This document shows, one piece after another, positions 10,358 through 22,800 of a stretch of 64,000 nt of DNA. Numbering within the stretch: position 1 is the stretch's first letter; every line of letters starts with the position of its first letter. Origin of the DNA: Bicyclus anynana. Its lineage: Eukaryota > Arthropoda > Insecta > Lepidoptera > Nymphalidae. The position numbers were made by a program, and so were the translations under genes. The notes under the pieces were generated by a model. That model made no database searches, was not told the origin of the DNA, and saw nothing but the letters and a program-made list of their open reading frames with translations. The DNA is taken from NCBI RefSeq assembly GCF_947172395.1, contig NC_069109.1:1589397-1653396 (forward strand), written 5' to 3'.

Positions 10358-10712
10358 TGAGATGCGACCAAACGACATATATCGTGAAGATAAATAAACA
10401 GTTTTGATCGTGCCGCGATGCAAGAACCAGCTCATGACTAAGGGCCTCGTATGGGTTCGAAACTAGTTGGGCATACACCGACGTTGCATTACGTGAGTTT
10501 AGCCGTGTTTCATAATCAATTAATATGAATAACACTCACGATAATTTAAATTCTAAAATAAATAAACAAACGTCAACCAATAGCGGTGCAACCGGAAATA
10601 TCGCTATCTCTTTCATTGCGTTGGGGACGAAAGAGATGGGACAGAGACAACTCCGCCATTGTTGGTCATTTCTCTTTATGATATATGTCGTTGGTCGCAT
10701 GCTAGGCCTGCA
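10358..10712 (+). mobile_element. Inverted-repeat element (MITE)
   Basis: The left end has GCGACCAAACGACATATATC; the right end has its complement (gatatatgtcgttggtcgc). Related copies are at 2255-2390 (inner part) and 53033-53189. No coding capacity. Confidence 0.65.
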
Positions 10713-10737
10713 GTAAAGTATTAATTTTATATATGAT

Positions 10738-11056
10738 CCGTGATAGCCCAGTGGATATGACCTCTGCCTCTGATTTCGGAGGGTGTGGGTTCAAATCCAG
10801 TCCGGGGCATGCACCTCCAACTTTTCAGTTGTGTGCATTTTAAGAAATTAAATATCACGTGTCTCAAACAGCGAAGGAAAAACATCGTGAGGAAACCTGC
10901 ATACCAGAGAATTATCTTAATTCTCTGTGTGTGTGAAGTCTGCCAATCCGCATTGGGCCAGCGTGGTGGACTATTGGCCTAACCCCTCTCATTTTGCGGA
11001 GACTCGAGCTCAGCAGTGAGCCAAATATGGGTTGATAATGATGATAATGATGACTC
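10738..11056 (+). mobile_element. SINE type B, full length
   Basis: The head is tRNA-like (gtgatagcccagtggatatgac; gggttcaaatccagtcc), the body has cacctccaacttttcagttg and catcgtgaggaaacctgc, and the tail has gtgagcc...(GAT)n. It is used here as the reference copy for type B. Confidence 0.85.
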
Positions 11057-11114
11057 TTTCTGCCAGAACTATAATTGTTAAGGTTATCTGCTTCGAGGCG
11101 GGTAATGGTCGCCC

Positions 11115-11605
11115 TAAGCCGGATTTATATTTATCTGACGTTTCGTTTCGTGATGCATTAGAACAGTATCGGTATCTTACATTTTGTATGCGAAACATCA
11201 AAAGCCATCGCAACACCTTTTTTTTAAATTCTTTACAAGTTGGCCCTTGATTACAATCTCACCTGATGGTAAGTGATGATGCAGTCTAAGATGGAAGCGG
11301 GCTAACTTGTTAGGAGGAGGATGAAATTCCACGTACCGGAACGCTAAATCGCTTGGCGGTACGTCTTTGCCGGTAGGGTGGTAACTAGCCACGGCCGAAG
11401 CCTCTCACCAGCCAGACCCAGACCAATTAAGAAAATCTCAATCGGCCCAGCCGAGGATCGAACCCAGGACCTCCGTTTTGTAAATACACCGCGCATACCA
11501 CTGCGCCACGGAGGCCGTCAATACATTGCCATACAAAATATATGATACCGATTCTGTTCTGATGAGTCACGACACGACACGTCAGATAAATGTAAATCCG
11601 GCTTA
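11115..11605 (+). mobile_element. MITE with nested SINE
   Basis: Ends are inverted copies (TAAGCCGGATTTATATTTAT on the left, its complement with one change on the right), with a possible TA target duplication. The interior is interrupted by a type A SINE at 11222-11519. Confidence 0.7.
11222..11519 (-). mobile_element. SINE type A, nearly full length
   Basis: Reverse copy from T-run (ttctttacaagttgg) to tRNA-like head (cactgcgccacggaggccgt), nested in the MITE at 11115-11605. Confidence 0.85.
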
Positions 11606-11779
11606 AGTGAACACTGAATATATATACTACGTAATAAAAAGTAAGACTGGAACTTGTAAATAATAATGTGGATAGTGAAAATTTGAGATTAAGTATCGAT
11701 ACAATATAACTTAGATGTATGAACTGTTATGTAAAATAAATGCAAGTACATCATTTTAAAACTGTATTTCTTTTTGTGT
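11606..11779 (+). other. Intergenic AT-rich stretch with AATAAA
   Basis: Contains AATAAA near 11736 and no coding content. It could be distal 3' UTR of gene 1. Confidence 0.35.
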
Positions 11780-12160
11780 TGAGTAAGTGCCGATGGCTCC
11801 ATGTGAGACCACTACGGCGTCACCGGGGGGTTTGGGCGGGCGCAGAAGCATCGCCTGATGAGACCCGAAGACTGAAATATAGTTAGAGGACGGAACGGCT
11901 CTCTAAGGGCGTCTCCTATGAGACTCGGACCTCGGCTTAGAGGGCCATTCGGGAGGGTGTAACCGTGAGCTGAGTGAATCAGTCCGGACGCCCCCGAGAT
12001 CGTGAGTTAGAAAACCCACGTCCGGGTGACGTCAGATATCGGGGACCTCGTCTTCGCCGGCGAAGACGCTGTGTTGCTTGTGATTGTGTTGCCCGGGAAG
12101 CATTGTCGGTCGTCATGTCATCGTCTGGATCGTAAAGGACGTCCAAATCTTTTTTATGTC
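11780..12160 (+). other. GC-rich, unassigned repeat-like segment
   Basis: Base composition differs sharply from its surroundings (gcgtcaccggggggtttgggcgggcg...; cgtcttcgccggcgaagacg hairpin near 12047). No long reading frame. It may be a LINE 5' region, but this could not be shown. Confidence 0.35.
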
Positions 12161-12346
12161 CATTTCAAACACAAATTGGTATTCAGAAACGTTTAGCAGC
12201 TAAATTTTACGCTACTCCATTAAAATGCTAAAGTAGTCGGAACTAGGCTTTACACAAAAATTACAGTAAGGGTGGCCGCTCACCCGCTCACTGGCAATTT
12301 TTAATTGGCCGACTATCGGACAACTATATTGCAAACGCTTACAATA

Positions 12347-12812
12347 GGGATGATGACAGTTTTTTATATTGTATATAAATTAAAAGTATGCTAATAGTAA
12401 AGCAATTTTGTAAAAGTAACAGGGTATCTGCGATCATTACTATCGGAGCTACAGGGATTTAAAGGATCAGATTTGTGGCGCTGCCGCGGATCCCTGAAAA
12501 ACGCTCCATACATTATGGCACGAACTAATGACGTCGTAGGTAATGTAATGATCGTTCGATTTATATGTGCGTTCAAACAAAATTACGAATATCTTTGTTA
12601 TTTGTGTGTTTATGTTTATAATTCATGTATTAAAAAATGTCACATTTAATGTAAGGAAGCTAAAATTGCATAAATTTTCATCTAATTACGATAAAAGATT
12701 TTTGCAAATATCCAGACAATCTTTGCTTTTTATGTATAAATTAGTTAACATTTACCTTATTTACCCCTAATGTATCATAAAAATCAATATATTCAAACCT
12801 TGTCATCATCCC
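12347..12812 (+). mobile_element. Inverted-repeat element (466 bp)
   Basis: Starts GGGATGATGACA and ends TGTCATCATCCC. Reverse partial copies lie at 3063-3260 and 18990-19400. Confidence 0.75.
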
Positions 12813-13761
12813 CATTTAGTTGGATTAGATAGTTAATTTGTATAGGTTAGTGGCACCAAAAGTTGAACAGACCCCAATAGATGAACGTTTGAGCTAGAAT
12901 CCCGAAAATAAAATTAATTACACCACTTACGCGTGTGCTATATTTTTACGCACACATAGCAATGTTTTCACTATACGTGTGCATAAAATTAGTCGGCCAA
13001 GAGTGAGCGGGGTCTCTAAGACCCTTATCAAATGACAATGCGCGCCAATAGGACATTAGCGTTGCGTCTGGAGGACTTCATTCATGAAAAGGATTATAAT
13101 ATAAACGACTTTAATAAACTATTTAAGCAAAAATTGAGTATCTATGAAAAAATAGTTTTTTTATTGGAATTTGAAGTTTCCGGGGCACGCTCATAGATGG
13201 CAATCTAAATTGGCGTCAGCTATCTATTTTGTCTATGTCTCTAGACATTTGAGTTTTGACATCTCTGTCGGTTTTCTGATGTTTGTGGTCATCTCTGTCT
13301 ACTTGTCTATAGTGATCTGTGGTCTACTTGTATTCTGCAACAAGAGGAACGGCCATTTAAAAAAGAAAAGAAAGTTAAAAGGTGTCATGTGTGGAATGCG
13401 CTAATATTTGTTTTCTATTTATTATTGTGTGTGATGTGGACAAACAAATCCCTTGATTGATTTGCCGTTTCGTCGTTATTTTCTTTAAATGAAATAATTT
13501 TCGCCATGTTCTTGCTTCAGTATCGGACCGCAAAATTATTTCAAAATAAGTTCGTATATTAAACTTTTAAATCTACTTTTCACACATCAAAACATCGTCC
13601 TGAACCTTTGATAAAAGGCATACAGTATTCTGTAACTAATATTTGTTTAAATAAGATAGTCTGCATCATAAAAAGTATATCCTTTAAAAGTTATTCTTCA
13701 ATTTCTCGTCCATAAAAATGCTCGTTATCAATTAATTCGATATTGTGACCTATTCATCATT
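12813..13761 (+). other. Region upstream of gene 2
   Basis: No gene is recognised. It should contain the gene 2 promoter and 5' UTR, but no convincing TATA or initiator was picked out. Confidence 0.4.
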
Positions 13762-13827
13762 ATGGAACTCCGTTCAAACAGTGATGTTGGGAGAGTGAAA
13801 TCAAAAAAACCCGTGTCAACAGCAAAA
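13762..13827 (+). CDS. Gene 2 exon 1 (start)
   Basis: ATG followed by 21 codons (MELRSNSDVGRVKSKK...), donor gtaagt in phase 0. It was chosen as the start because it is the only upstream ATG that opens a short frame ending at a good donor in phase with the ZAD exon. Confidence 0.68.
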
Positions 13828-16800
13828 GTAAGTGTCTCATTGGTCAATCATAAAATAACCAAAGCTTTTATACTATTAGATAGGTTTCTAAAGAATCTAA
13901 ACTGAGGTTTCAATTAAAATTGAACTGAACAAAGGTTTCTAATTGTCTTAATTTCATATAGTCACATAGTACACAATGAAAGTTATTTAAACTATTAATA
14001 CCAAAACATTGTATATAATGTCGAGTTGTCTGTTCTTGAAGTGTGAACTATATATGACAAAATTGTGCACACATGCGCTCAGTGGATCACTCTTGATCAC
14101 TGATTAATTTGAATCACTTTTTCCTGTGATTTTGTAGGCACATAACATATTTATAGTACAAAATATTGTTGTTACTAATTTTTTTTCTCTATTGTAAAGT
14201 ACCAGGAGAGCCGTGATAGCCCAGTGTATATGAACTCTGCCTCTGATTCCGGAGGGTGTGGGTTTGAATCCAGTCCGGGGCATGCACCTCCAACTTTTCA
14301 GTTGTGTGTATTTTAAGAAATTAAATATCACGTGTCTCAAACGGTGAAGGAAAACATCGTGAGGAAACCAGCACACCAGAGAATTTCTTAATTCTCTGCA
14401 TGTGTAAAGTCTGCCAATCCGCATTGGGCCAGCGTGGTGTACTATTGGCCTAACTCCTCTCATTCTGAGAGGAGACTCGAGCTCATCAGTGAGCTGTATA
14501 TGTGTTGATAACAACAAAGTACCATTTGGTACTTCATAACATTACGATCTAGCTTACTTATGTGACTAATTAGTAGTTTAACTTAAACCTAAACTTATAA
14601 TATATTAATAATAATAATCCATGTTGTTAATAATAATTAAAAATTTAACCTTTATAATGCGGGAAATTTGAATGCCCAAGCAAGTGGTCAAGGCTCCAGA
14701 GTAAGCAACCTTTTCACAATATGCCGTCTCAAGAACAACTGCCGACCGATTCTTGATCCAGCAGTTAAGCGAAAGCTTCTTAAGGTGTTGGTCGAAGCTT
14801 TTACTGATATAATGTTTGTTGTCCGCAGTTCTGCGTGGTATGCTTAGCCACAGATTGTAAATTGTACCCTCTGAGCAAATATGGTCTGGCAGAGGCGTAT
14901 CGCAACTTGACTGATAAATCCGTAAGTTATTGACTTAAATGATTAATGGTTTAGTAGCACCTCTATGTGACAGCCTCCATTGCACAGTGGTATAAGCAGT
15001 GGATTTACAAAACGGAGATCCTGGATTTGAGCAAATCTCAGGCTGGGCCAATTGAGGTTTTTTTAACATGTTCGCTGTGGTACGAGGTCAATTGACCTCG
15101 TACATCTAGTCACTTCAAGAGAGACCCCACCACACAAAGTTTTACTATGAGGTCAAAAAACTGCACCAGAGGAAAGTACAGAGAAATCAGTGCCGCAGAG
15201 AACATGTTGATTGGCCCAGTTCTGTGGGAGGCTTCGGTCGTGTGTATACCTTGGCAAATTCGTTCGTAACACTCCCGATGGTTAGCCTGCTTTCATTGTA
15301 AGTAGATTGCATCATAGCTTCAATGGCTAACTGGTAAAAATAAAAAAAAATTATAATTAAGTTCTCTGGCTAATGATAATGGCTGACTAAATTCACTTTT
15401 AAAAAATAATTTCGTACAATTGGGTTTCTTTATTATGTTTATTTATACTATATATTTTTTTAAATACTATGTTTCTATTGTCCAATTTCTATAATTTAAT
15501 TTTGTTTTCTTTCTTAATGCTTTTAAACTGCTTTCTCTATTTACTTTCATATTAGGTTTATAACTAAGTTTCTATGTTCTGTTCTTCCCTCAATAGGATC
15601 TGGCAGAATATCAGCGTTGTAGGTACTGATGTAGCCACAACATTCTAGCTGAATCGGATCCATTTTATTGGCTCAACACATTTAATTCTATAAATAATAG
15701 TTATAAGCACTAGTAAGCGCAGTGTTGGCCGACCCCCCCACCAGGTGGACTGACGACATCAAGCGAGTCGCAGGGATTCGCTGGATGCAGGTGGCTCAGT
15801 ATCGTGATGTTTAGATGTCCTTACAAAAGGCCTATGTCCTGCAGTGGACGTCCATTGGCTGATATGATGATGATGATGATGATGAATAGTTATAAGTATC
15901 CAGACGTGTATTAGTTTTAAGTCTTCAATGTGTTGTGTAAACAAATAAACTGTTTTCTATTCTATTCAAATTTATCTTTCAGCTCCTGTGCAACGTGAAC
16001 TTTGCACCGGAATTTTGCACAGAGTGTGCACAGAGGTTGGTAAACTGTGACAAGTTTAGAGACAAAAGTTTGAGAAGTTTCGACCTGTTGTTACAACTGT
16101 GTAAAAGGAAACAAGTGGTAAGCATTTTCATCTTCTAATCATTTTAATCAATACATGTAAATATAAAACCGGCAATGTAGGATTCCGTAGATTAAATTAG
16201 CACTTCTTCTTATTCTTCTTTCCTGGGCCATTTCCACACATTGCCACTGAGGTTGACCGTTGTACGTAGGTCCTTTTGGTGCTGATCCCCGCTGGAGTCA
16301 CTCCAGCCAACCGAGCTTGCTCCAGAAGCTTAGCAGGCCGCCCAGGTCGCCGAACGCCTCTTGGAGTGTTGCTGGGGATAAAATGGATGCTGCATATTGT
16401 TCGGATACACCTATGCATCTAAGCATATCATGTATCGGGGTTTCCTCTTCCTCCATGCATGCTTTGCACAGAGAACTGTCGGTTATACCTTAGCTAAGCA
16501 CTTATATAATGCACAAAATCCCAGTAATGCACAAAAATATCAATAAAGATACCCCATACCATGGGATAGATGATAAAAAATCCATGTAGAGAAACCCCAA
16601 AAACTTTTTTATTACTTAACTGTTATAGTATTGCATGTAATTTCATTATACATCCTACTTTTGTCAATTTTTTCATATATCCATAAACAATGTGAGGAAA
16701 CCTGCAGGATGTTTATCCTTCACCGTTGAAAATTATACCAGAGAATTGTCTTAATTTCCTGTGAGTGTGAAGTCTACCAATCTACATTATTGGGCCAACG

Positions 16801-19800
16801 TGGTGGACTATTGGCCTAACTCCTCTCATTCTGAGAGAGACTCGAGCTCAGCAGTGAGCCGAATATGGGTTGATGATGATGATGATGATGACAATCTCCT
16901 TGATTTCAGTTAACAACAGAAGACATAAAAGAAATTGACCGAACGCAAAATCAACTTGCATCAAATATAAGCCAGAAAATATACAATCCTGATCACTGTG
17001 ACTCACACGTAATACATAATCCGATAGAACAAACAGGACATTTACAAATTGATATAAAACCGAAAATAGAAGAATTAAATGATGCAAATAGTGAAGAAGA
17101 ATACCTAGCAGATGATATAGATCATGGCACAGAGTTTATATATGAATACAATGAAGAAAAACATACAGAAATCGATACAGACGATTCAGATCAATTTATA
17201 TATATTAAAAATGAGACATTAAATAAAAAATGTGACAATGTCACAGACAGCGAGAGTGATGTAGAAATAATAAATGATGTTGATGATGAAAAAAAACTTG
17301 ATACGAAAAACAGTGATTATGTTTTAGTAATCGTCGAACCTAAAGATACAAATGCAGTTGAAAAAGGCAACACAAGTGATGCAAAAAAACGTAAAAAGGC
17401 AGTGAAAAAAGATGAATTGTCCCCAAAAAGAAAAACACCGAAGATGAGATTAAAGAAAAAGACAAAAAAATCAATTAAATCTGGCAATCAGGATTATTTA
17501 AAGTATTTTGAAGTCACCAAGTTGAGTCTGGAAGAGCAACTGGCTACAATACAGAGTAGGAAGGAGGCGCCGAACTTCAAAAAGTCTCGCTACAAATGTA
17601 TGACGTGCTACAAAGGATTTTCAAATGTTACTACATATGAAGCTCATATGGCCAGACATACTGATGTGAGTATCTATTAAAAAAAAATAGAAAATAAAAT
17701 CTTATTAATTAAAAAATTTAACTGACTTCAAAGATTCAAACATTGTACCATCGTAGGCGGAGCTGTGGCTCTTATTTTTGTTTTTTTTTCGCACCGCCTT
17801 CAAACCAATCAATAGATAACATATAAATACAATAGTACAGGAGCCGAAGAGGGGATTTTTGCAGTTACTCGAGCGCGGCAGATAAACATAAGGGACTATA
17901 CCTTACACTTTGTCGAGTACCTCCACCGAGTATGAGCCCTTCATATTGGTGGGTACGTTTAGGGCAACCAAAAAAAAAAACTAACTTCATAACTACTCAA
18001 CCAGCACGTCAGATTAAGATAAGGTAGGTGAGTTGATAGCTAAAAACTGCACATTTCGAAAATCTGACGATTTGAGCGTAACGTAATGGAATGGGAGGGT
18101 TTCAAAGTTACAAAATTAAACCCTTATATTTTAGTGCTCGAGGTACGAGTGCGATTAATTTTTTACTTATTTTTAAGGAAATAATCTTCTAATTAATCGC
18201 TAAAATTTTCTTACAATTTCAGTAAGCCAAAGTAATAAAAATTGTTTTTAAAGTCTGTAGTTTTTTTTTTCCACCGCTAAAAGCGGAAAAAGTAAATAAC
18301 CATTTATTCTTCCTATAATTTAATCTACCAAATGTAATCGGTCTCAATGACGCTTGAGTAACTGCAAATTTAGCATCCCGGGCTCCCCTACTACAATGTT
18401 ATTTTTCGCTTTTTAGAGTAATGCGCCTTTAACTGGGTTAATTTATTTTTTGTTTATTTTTCTAATTTTAGTATGCTATATTGACCATAAATCTACCACA
18501 ATGGCTTGCTTCTCATGTTGAGATTAACCATGTACACAGGATATATTATACGGGAACCACGCGGGTGAAACCACGCGGCGTCAGCTAGTTTAACATAATA
18601 CAAAAAAAAATATTAACAATATTTTTATTATTTTTTCAAATGAAGCTGTCATTTAAAAATATTAACAAATTAAGCTATCGTTAAAATGTTTGTCAGTTAC
18701 TAGCTGACGCCGCGCGGTTTCACCCGCTTGGTTCTCGTTCCCTTAGGAGAACGGGGATAATATATAGCCTATAGCCTTCCTCGATAAATGGGCTATCTAA
18801 CACTGAAAGAAAATTTCAAATCGGACCAGTAGTTCCTGAGATTAGTGCGTTCAATCAAACAAACAAACTCTTCAGCTTTATATATTAGTATAGATATAGA
18901 TTATTATCAATTATCAAATCGCTAATTGTTACTGTTACATTAAATACTAAAAATTGGTATTTTAAAATCTTATTAATTTAATTAATACTTTGTTTTGTAT
19001 TTTTACTTCCAAGACTAGGTTTGAATATATTGATTTTTATGATACATTCGGGTAAATAAGGTCAATGTTAACTAATTTATACATAAAAAGCAAAGATTGA
19101 CTGGATATTTGCAAAATAAATAAGATTATGAAATTTCAAAATATATTGAAAAATCTTTTTTCGTAATTAGATGAAAATTTTAGCTTCCTCACATTAAATG
19201 TGACATTTTTTAATAATTAAACTATAAACCTAAACGCACAAATAACAAAGATATTAGTGATTTCTTTGAACGCCAATACGAATCTAACGATCATTATGTA
19301 CCTACGACGTCATCAGTTCTTACCATTTTGTATGGGGCGTCTTTCAGGGATCCGCGGCAGCATACTCTTAATTTAAATACAATTTAAAAAACTGTCATCA
19401 TGTATGTATAAATGTTCATATATTTTTTTTAAATCCCTCTTTTATTTTCAGAAATATGGTCCATTTGTATGTGAGATATGCGGCCTACATAACAAATCAA
19501 GTGACAGATATCGTCACCATGTCAAAAACCACAGCCGTGTGTACAGCTGCAATGTCTGTCCGTTTGTCACTACGTATGAGTAAGTCTTTTCACTACTTCT
19601 ATTTATTTCATCATCATCAACCCATATTCAGCTCACTACTGAGCACGAGTCTCCTCTCAGAATTATAGGGGTTAGGCCAATAGTCCACCACGCTGGCCCA
19701 ATGCGGATTGACAGACTTCACACATGCAGAGAATTGAGAAAATTCTCTTATATGCTGGTTTCCTCACGATGTTTTCCTTCACCGTTTGAGACACGTGATA

Positions 19801-22800
19801 TTTAACTTCTTAAAATGCACACAACTGAAAAGTTGCAGGTGCATACTCGGACCGGATTCAAAGCCACACCCTCCCGAATCGGAGGCAGAGGTCATATCCA
19901 CTGGGCTATCACGGCTCTCATAAAGAATTACACAACACTAAATATGGACGGCTCGAACGCCACGAAAATACTGAAGCCGACCGTACGGCGAGCGCCTTAT
20001 CGCCAGTTGTTCCCGCCCGATCGCTACCCCTCTCTAACTCCCTACTGTTTACGGAAACAAGTCGCGCCACCTAGCGTCGGCACGAGCCAACGAGATCGAG
20101 CGACGTCATATCTGTCCTAGAATACATAGGGTTCATGTCACTGGATGTGATGCCCTTCAAGTCATGACAGACCATACAGACCATTTGTTGAATGTTTTTA
20201 ATAACAGATTGCAAAGAAAAACACCACAAAAAAAAAATATCCGTCTGAGATTACTATTTCCTGCAGTACAAGTTCTCTTATGTTCCAGCATAACAGCAGA
20301 GAAACACGCGCTCTGGCACGACGGCATCACTTACAAGTGTGAAATATGCAGTGCAGAGTTCAGGTTGGTACACCAATGTTTAGCTGCAACCTTATACAGG
20401 ATGCCCCGTAAATACTACGGCATACTCTACAGGGTGATAGCTGACATCAATAATTTTTAAAATCGGTCAATAAATTACGGAATTATCGCTGGACATTCAT
20501 AAAAAAAAGCATACATACAGCCGAACGTAGAACCTCCTCCTTTTTGGAAGTCAGTTAAAAATAACGCAATATTTATGTTAGCCGATTTTTTTCTGTTTTT
20601 AACTTGTATTGATTTTTGTACAAAATACAAAAATCCTTCCTTCAGTGCAGTTTGATTATACTATGTCCAAAAAATTTACTTAAATTTTAGTTTTAATTTT
20701 ATTAATTTTGTTGCATTGGTAGGTTTGTGATTTTTGGTTGTAAATTGAACTATAGAGCGACATTTTCATCCTGTGATGCAAGCACCTAATTAATTAAAAA
20801 AAAAAAAAATTTGTTTACAATAAAACATAATTTACTCCATAAGAATTTATTACGTATTTCAGTAAGAAAACAACATACTTGTCCCACCTGCGTATATGGC
20901 ACCCCTCTGACGTGGTGTGCACTCTCTGCGGTTGCTCCTTTATCAACGACCGAGGTCTGCGGCTGCACATGAGCTACAAGCATCGCTCCAACGACATAGA
21001 GGTGACATTCTGTTGATGAACTTGTCTATGGCACCCCCCCGACGTGGTGTGAACTCTGTGCCTGCTCCTCATCAACAACCGAGGTCTGCGGCTGCACATG
21101 AGCTACAAGCATCGCTCCAACGACATAGAGGTGACATTCTGTTGATGAACTTGTCTATGGCACCCCCCCGACGTGGTGTGAACTCTGTGCCTGCTCCTCA
21201 TCAACAACCGAGGTCTGCGGCTGCACATGAGCTACAAGCATCGCTCCAACGACATAGAGGTGACATTCTGTTGATGAACTTGTCTATGGCACCCCCCCGA
21301 CGTGGTGTGAACTCTGTGCCTGCTCCTCATCAACAACCGAGGTCTGCGGCTGCACATGAGCTACAAGCATCGCTCCAACGACATAGAGGTGACATTCTGT
21401 TGATGAACTTGTCTATGGCACCCCCCGACGTGGTGTGAACTCTGTGCCTGCTCCTCATCAACAACCGAGGTCTGCGGCTGCACATGAGCTACAAGCATCG
21501 CTCCAACGACATAGAGGTGACATTCTGTTGATGAACTTGTCTATGGCACCCCCCGACGTGGTGTGAACTCTGTGCCTGCTCCTCATCAACAACCGAGGTC
21601 TGCGGCTGCACATGAGCTACAAGCATCGCTCCAACGACATAGAGGTGACATTCTGTTGATGAACTTGTCTATGGCACCTCTCTGACGTGGTGTGCACTCT
21701 GTGCCTGCTCCTTCATCAACAACCGAGGTCTGCGGCTGCACATGAGCTACAAGCATCGCTCCAACGACATAGAGGTGACATTCTGTTGATGAACTTGTCT
21801 ACGGCATCCCTCCGACGTGGTGTGCACTCTCTGCGGCTGTTCCTTCATCAACGACCGAGGTCTGCGGCTGCACATGAGCTACAAGCATCGCTCCAACGAC
21901 ATAGAGGTGACATTCTGTTGATGAACTTGTCTACGGCATCCCTCCGACGTGGTGTGCACTCTCTGCGGCTGTTCCTTCATCAACGACCGAGGTCTGCGGC
22001 TGCACATGAGCTACAAGCATCGCTCCAACGACATAGAGGTGACATTCTGTTGATGAACTTGTCTACGGCATCCCTCCGACGTGGTGTGCACTCTCTGCGG
22101 CTGTTCCTTCATCAACGACCGAGGTCTGCGGCTGCACATGAGCTACAAGCATCGCTCCAACGACATAGAGGTGACATTCTCTTGATGTAAAACTTGTATA
22201 TGGCACCCCTCCGATGTGGTGTGCACTCTCTGTGCCTGCTCCTTCATCAACGACCGAGGTCTGCAGCTGCACATGAGCTACAAGCATCGCTCCAATGACA
22301 TAGAGGTGACATTCTGTTGGTGAACTTGTCTATGGCACCCCTCCGACGTGGTGTGCACTCTGTGCCTGCTCCTTCATCAACGAGAGAGGTCTGTGGCTGC
22401 ACATGAGCTACAAGCATCGCTCCAATGACATAGAGGTGACATTCTGTTGATGTGAAACTTGTCTATGGCACCCCTCCGACGTGGTGTGCACTCTGTGCCT
22501 GCTCCTTCATCAACGACCGAGGTCTGAGGCTGCACATGAGCTACAAGCATCGCTCCAACGACATAGAGGTGACATTCTGTTGATGAACTTGTCTATGGCA
22601 CCCCTCCGACGTGGTGTGCACTCTTCTTTCTTCTTCTTCTTTCTTCTGGGCCGTTTCCGCACTTAGCCAAGTGTTTGGCCGTTGTGCGTGGGTCCCTTGG
22701 TGTAGGTTCCCGCTGGATTTATTCCATCCAGCCGAGCTCGCTCCAGAAGCTTAGCAGGCCGCCCAGGTCGCCGATAGCCTCATGGAGTGTCGCTGAGGAG

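Noticed and set aside
20917..22190. + strand frames of about 170 codons (QRPRSAAAHELQ type repeats)
   Set aside because: They are in a different frame from the C2H2 exon and arise from array periodicity.
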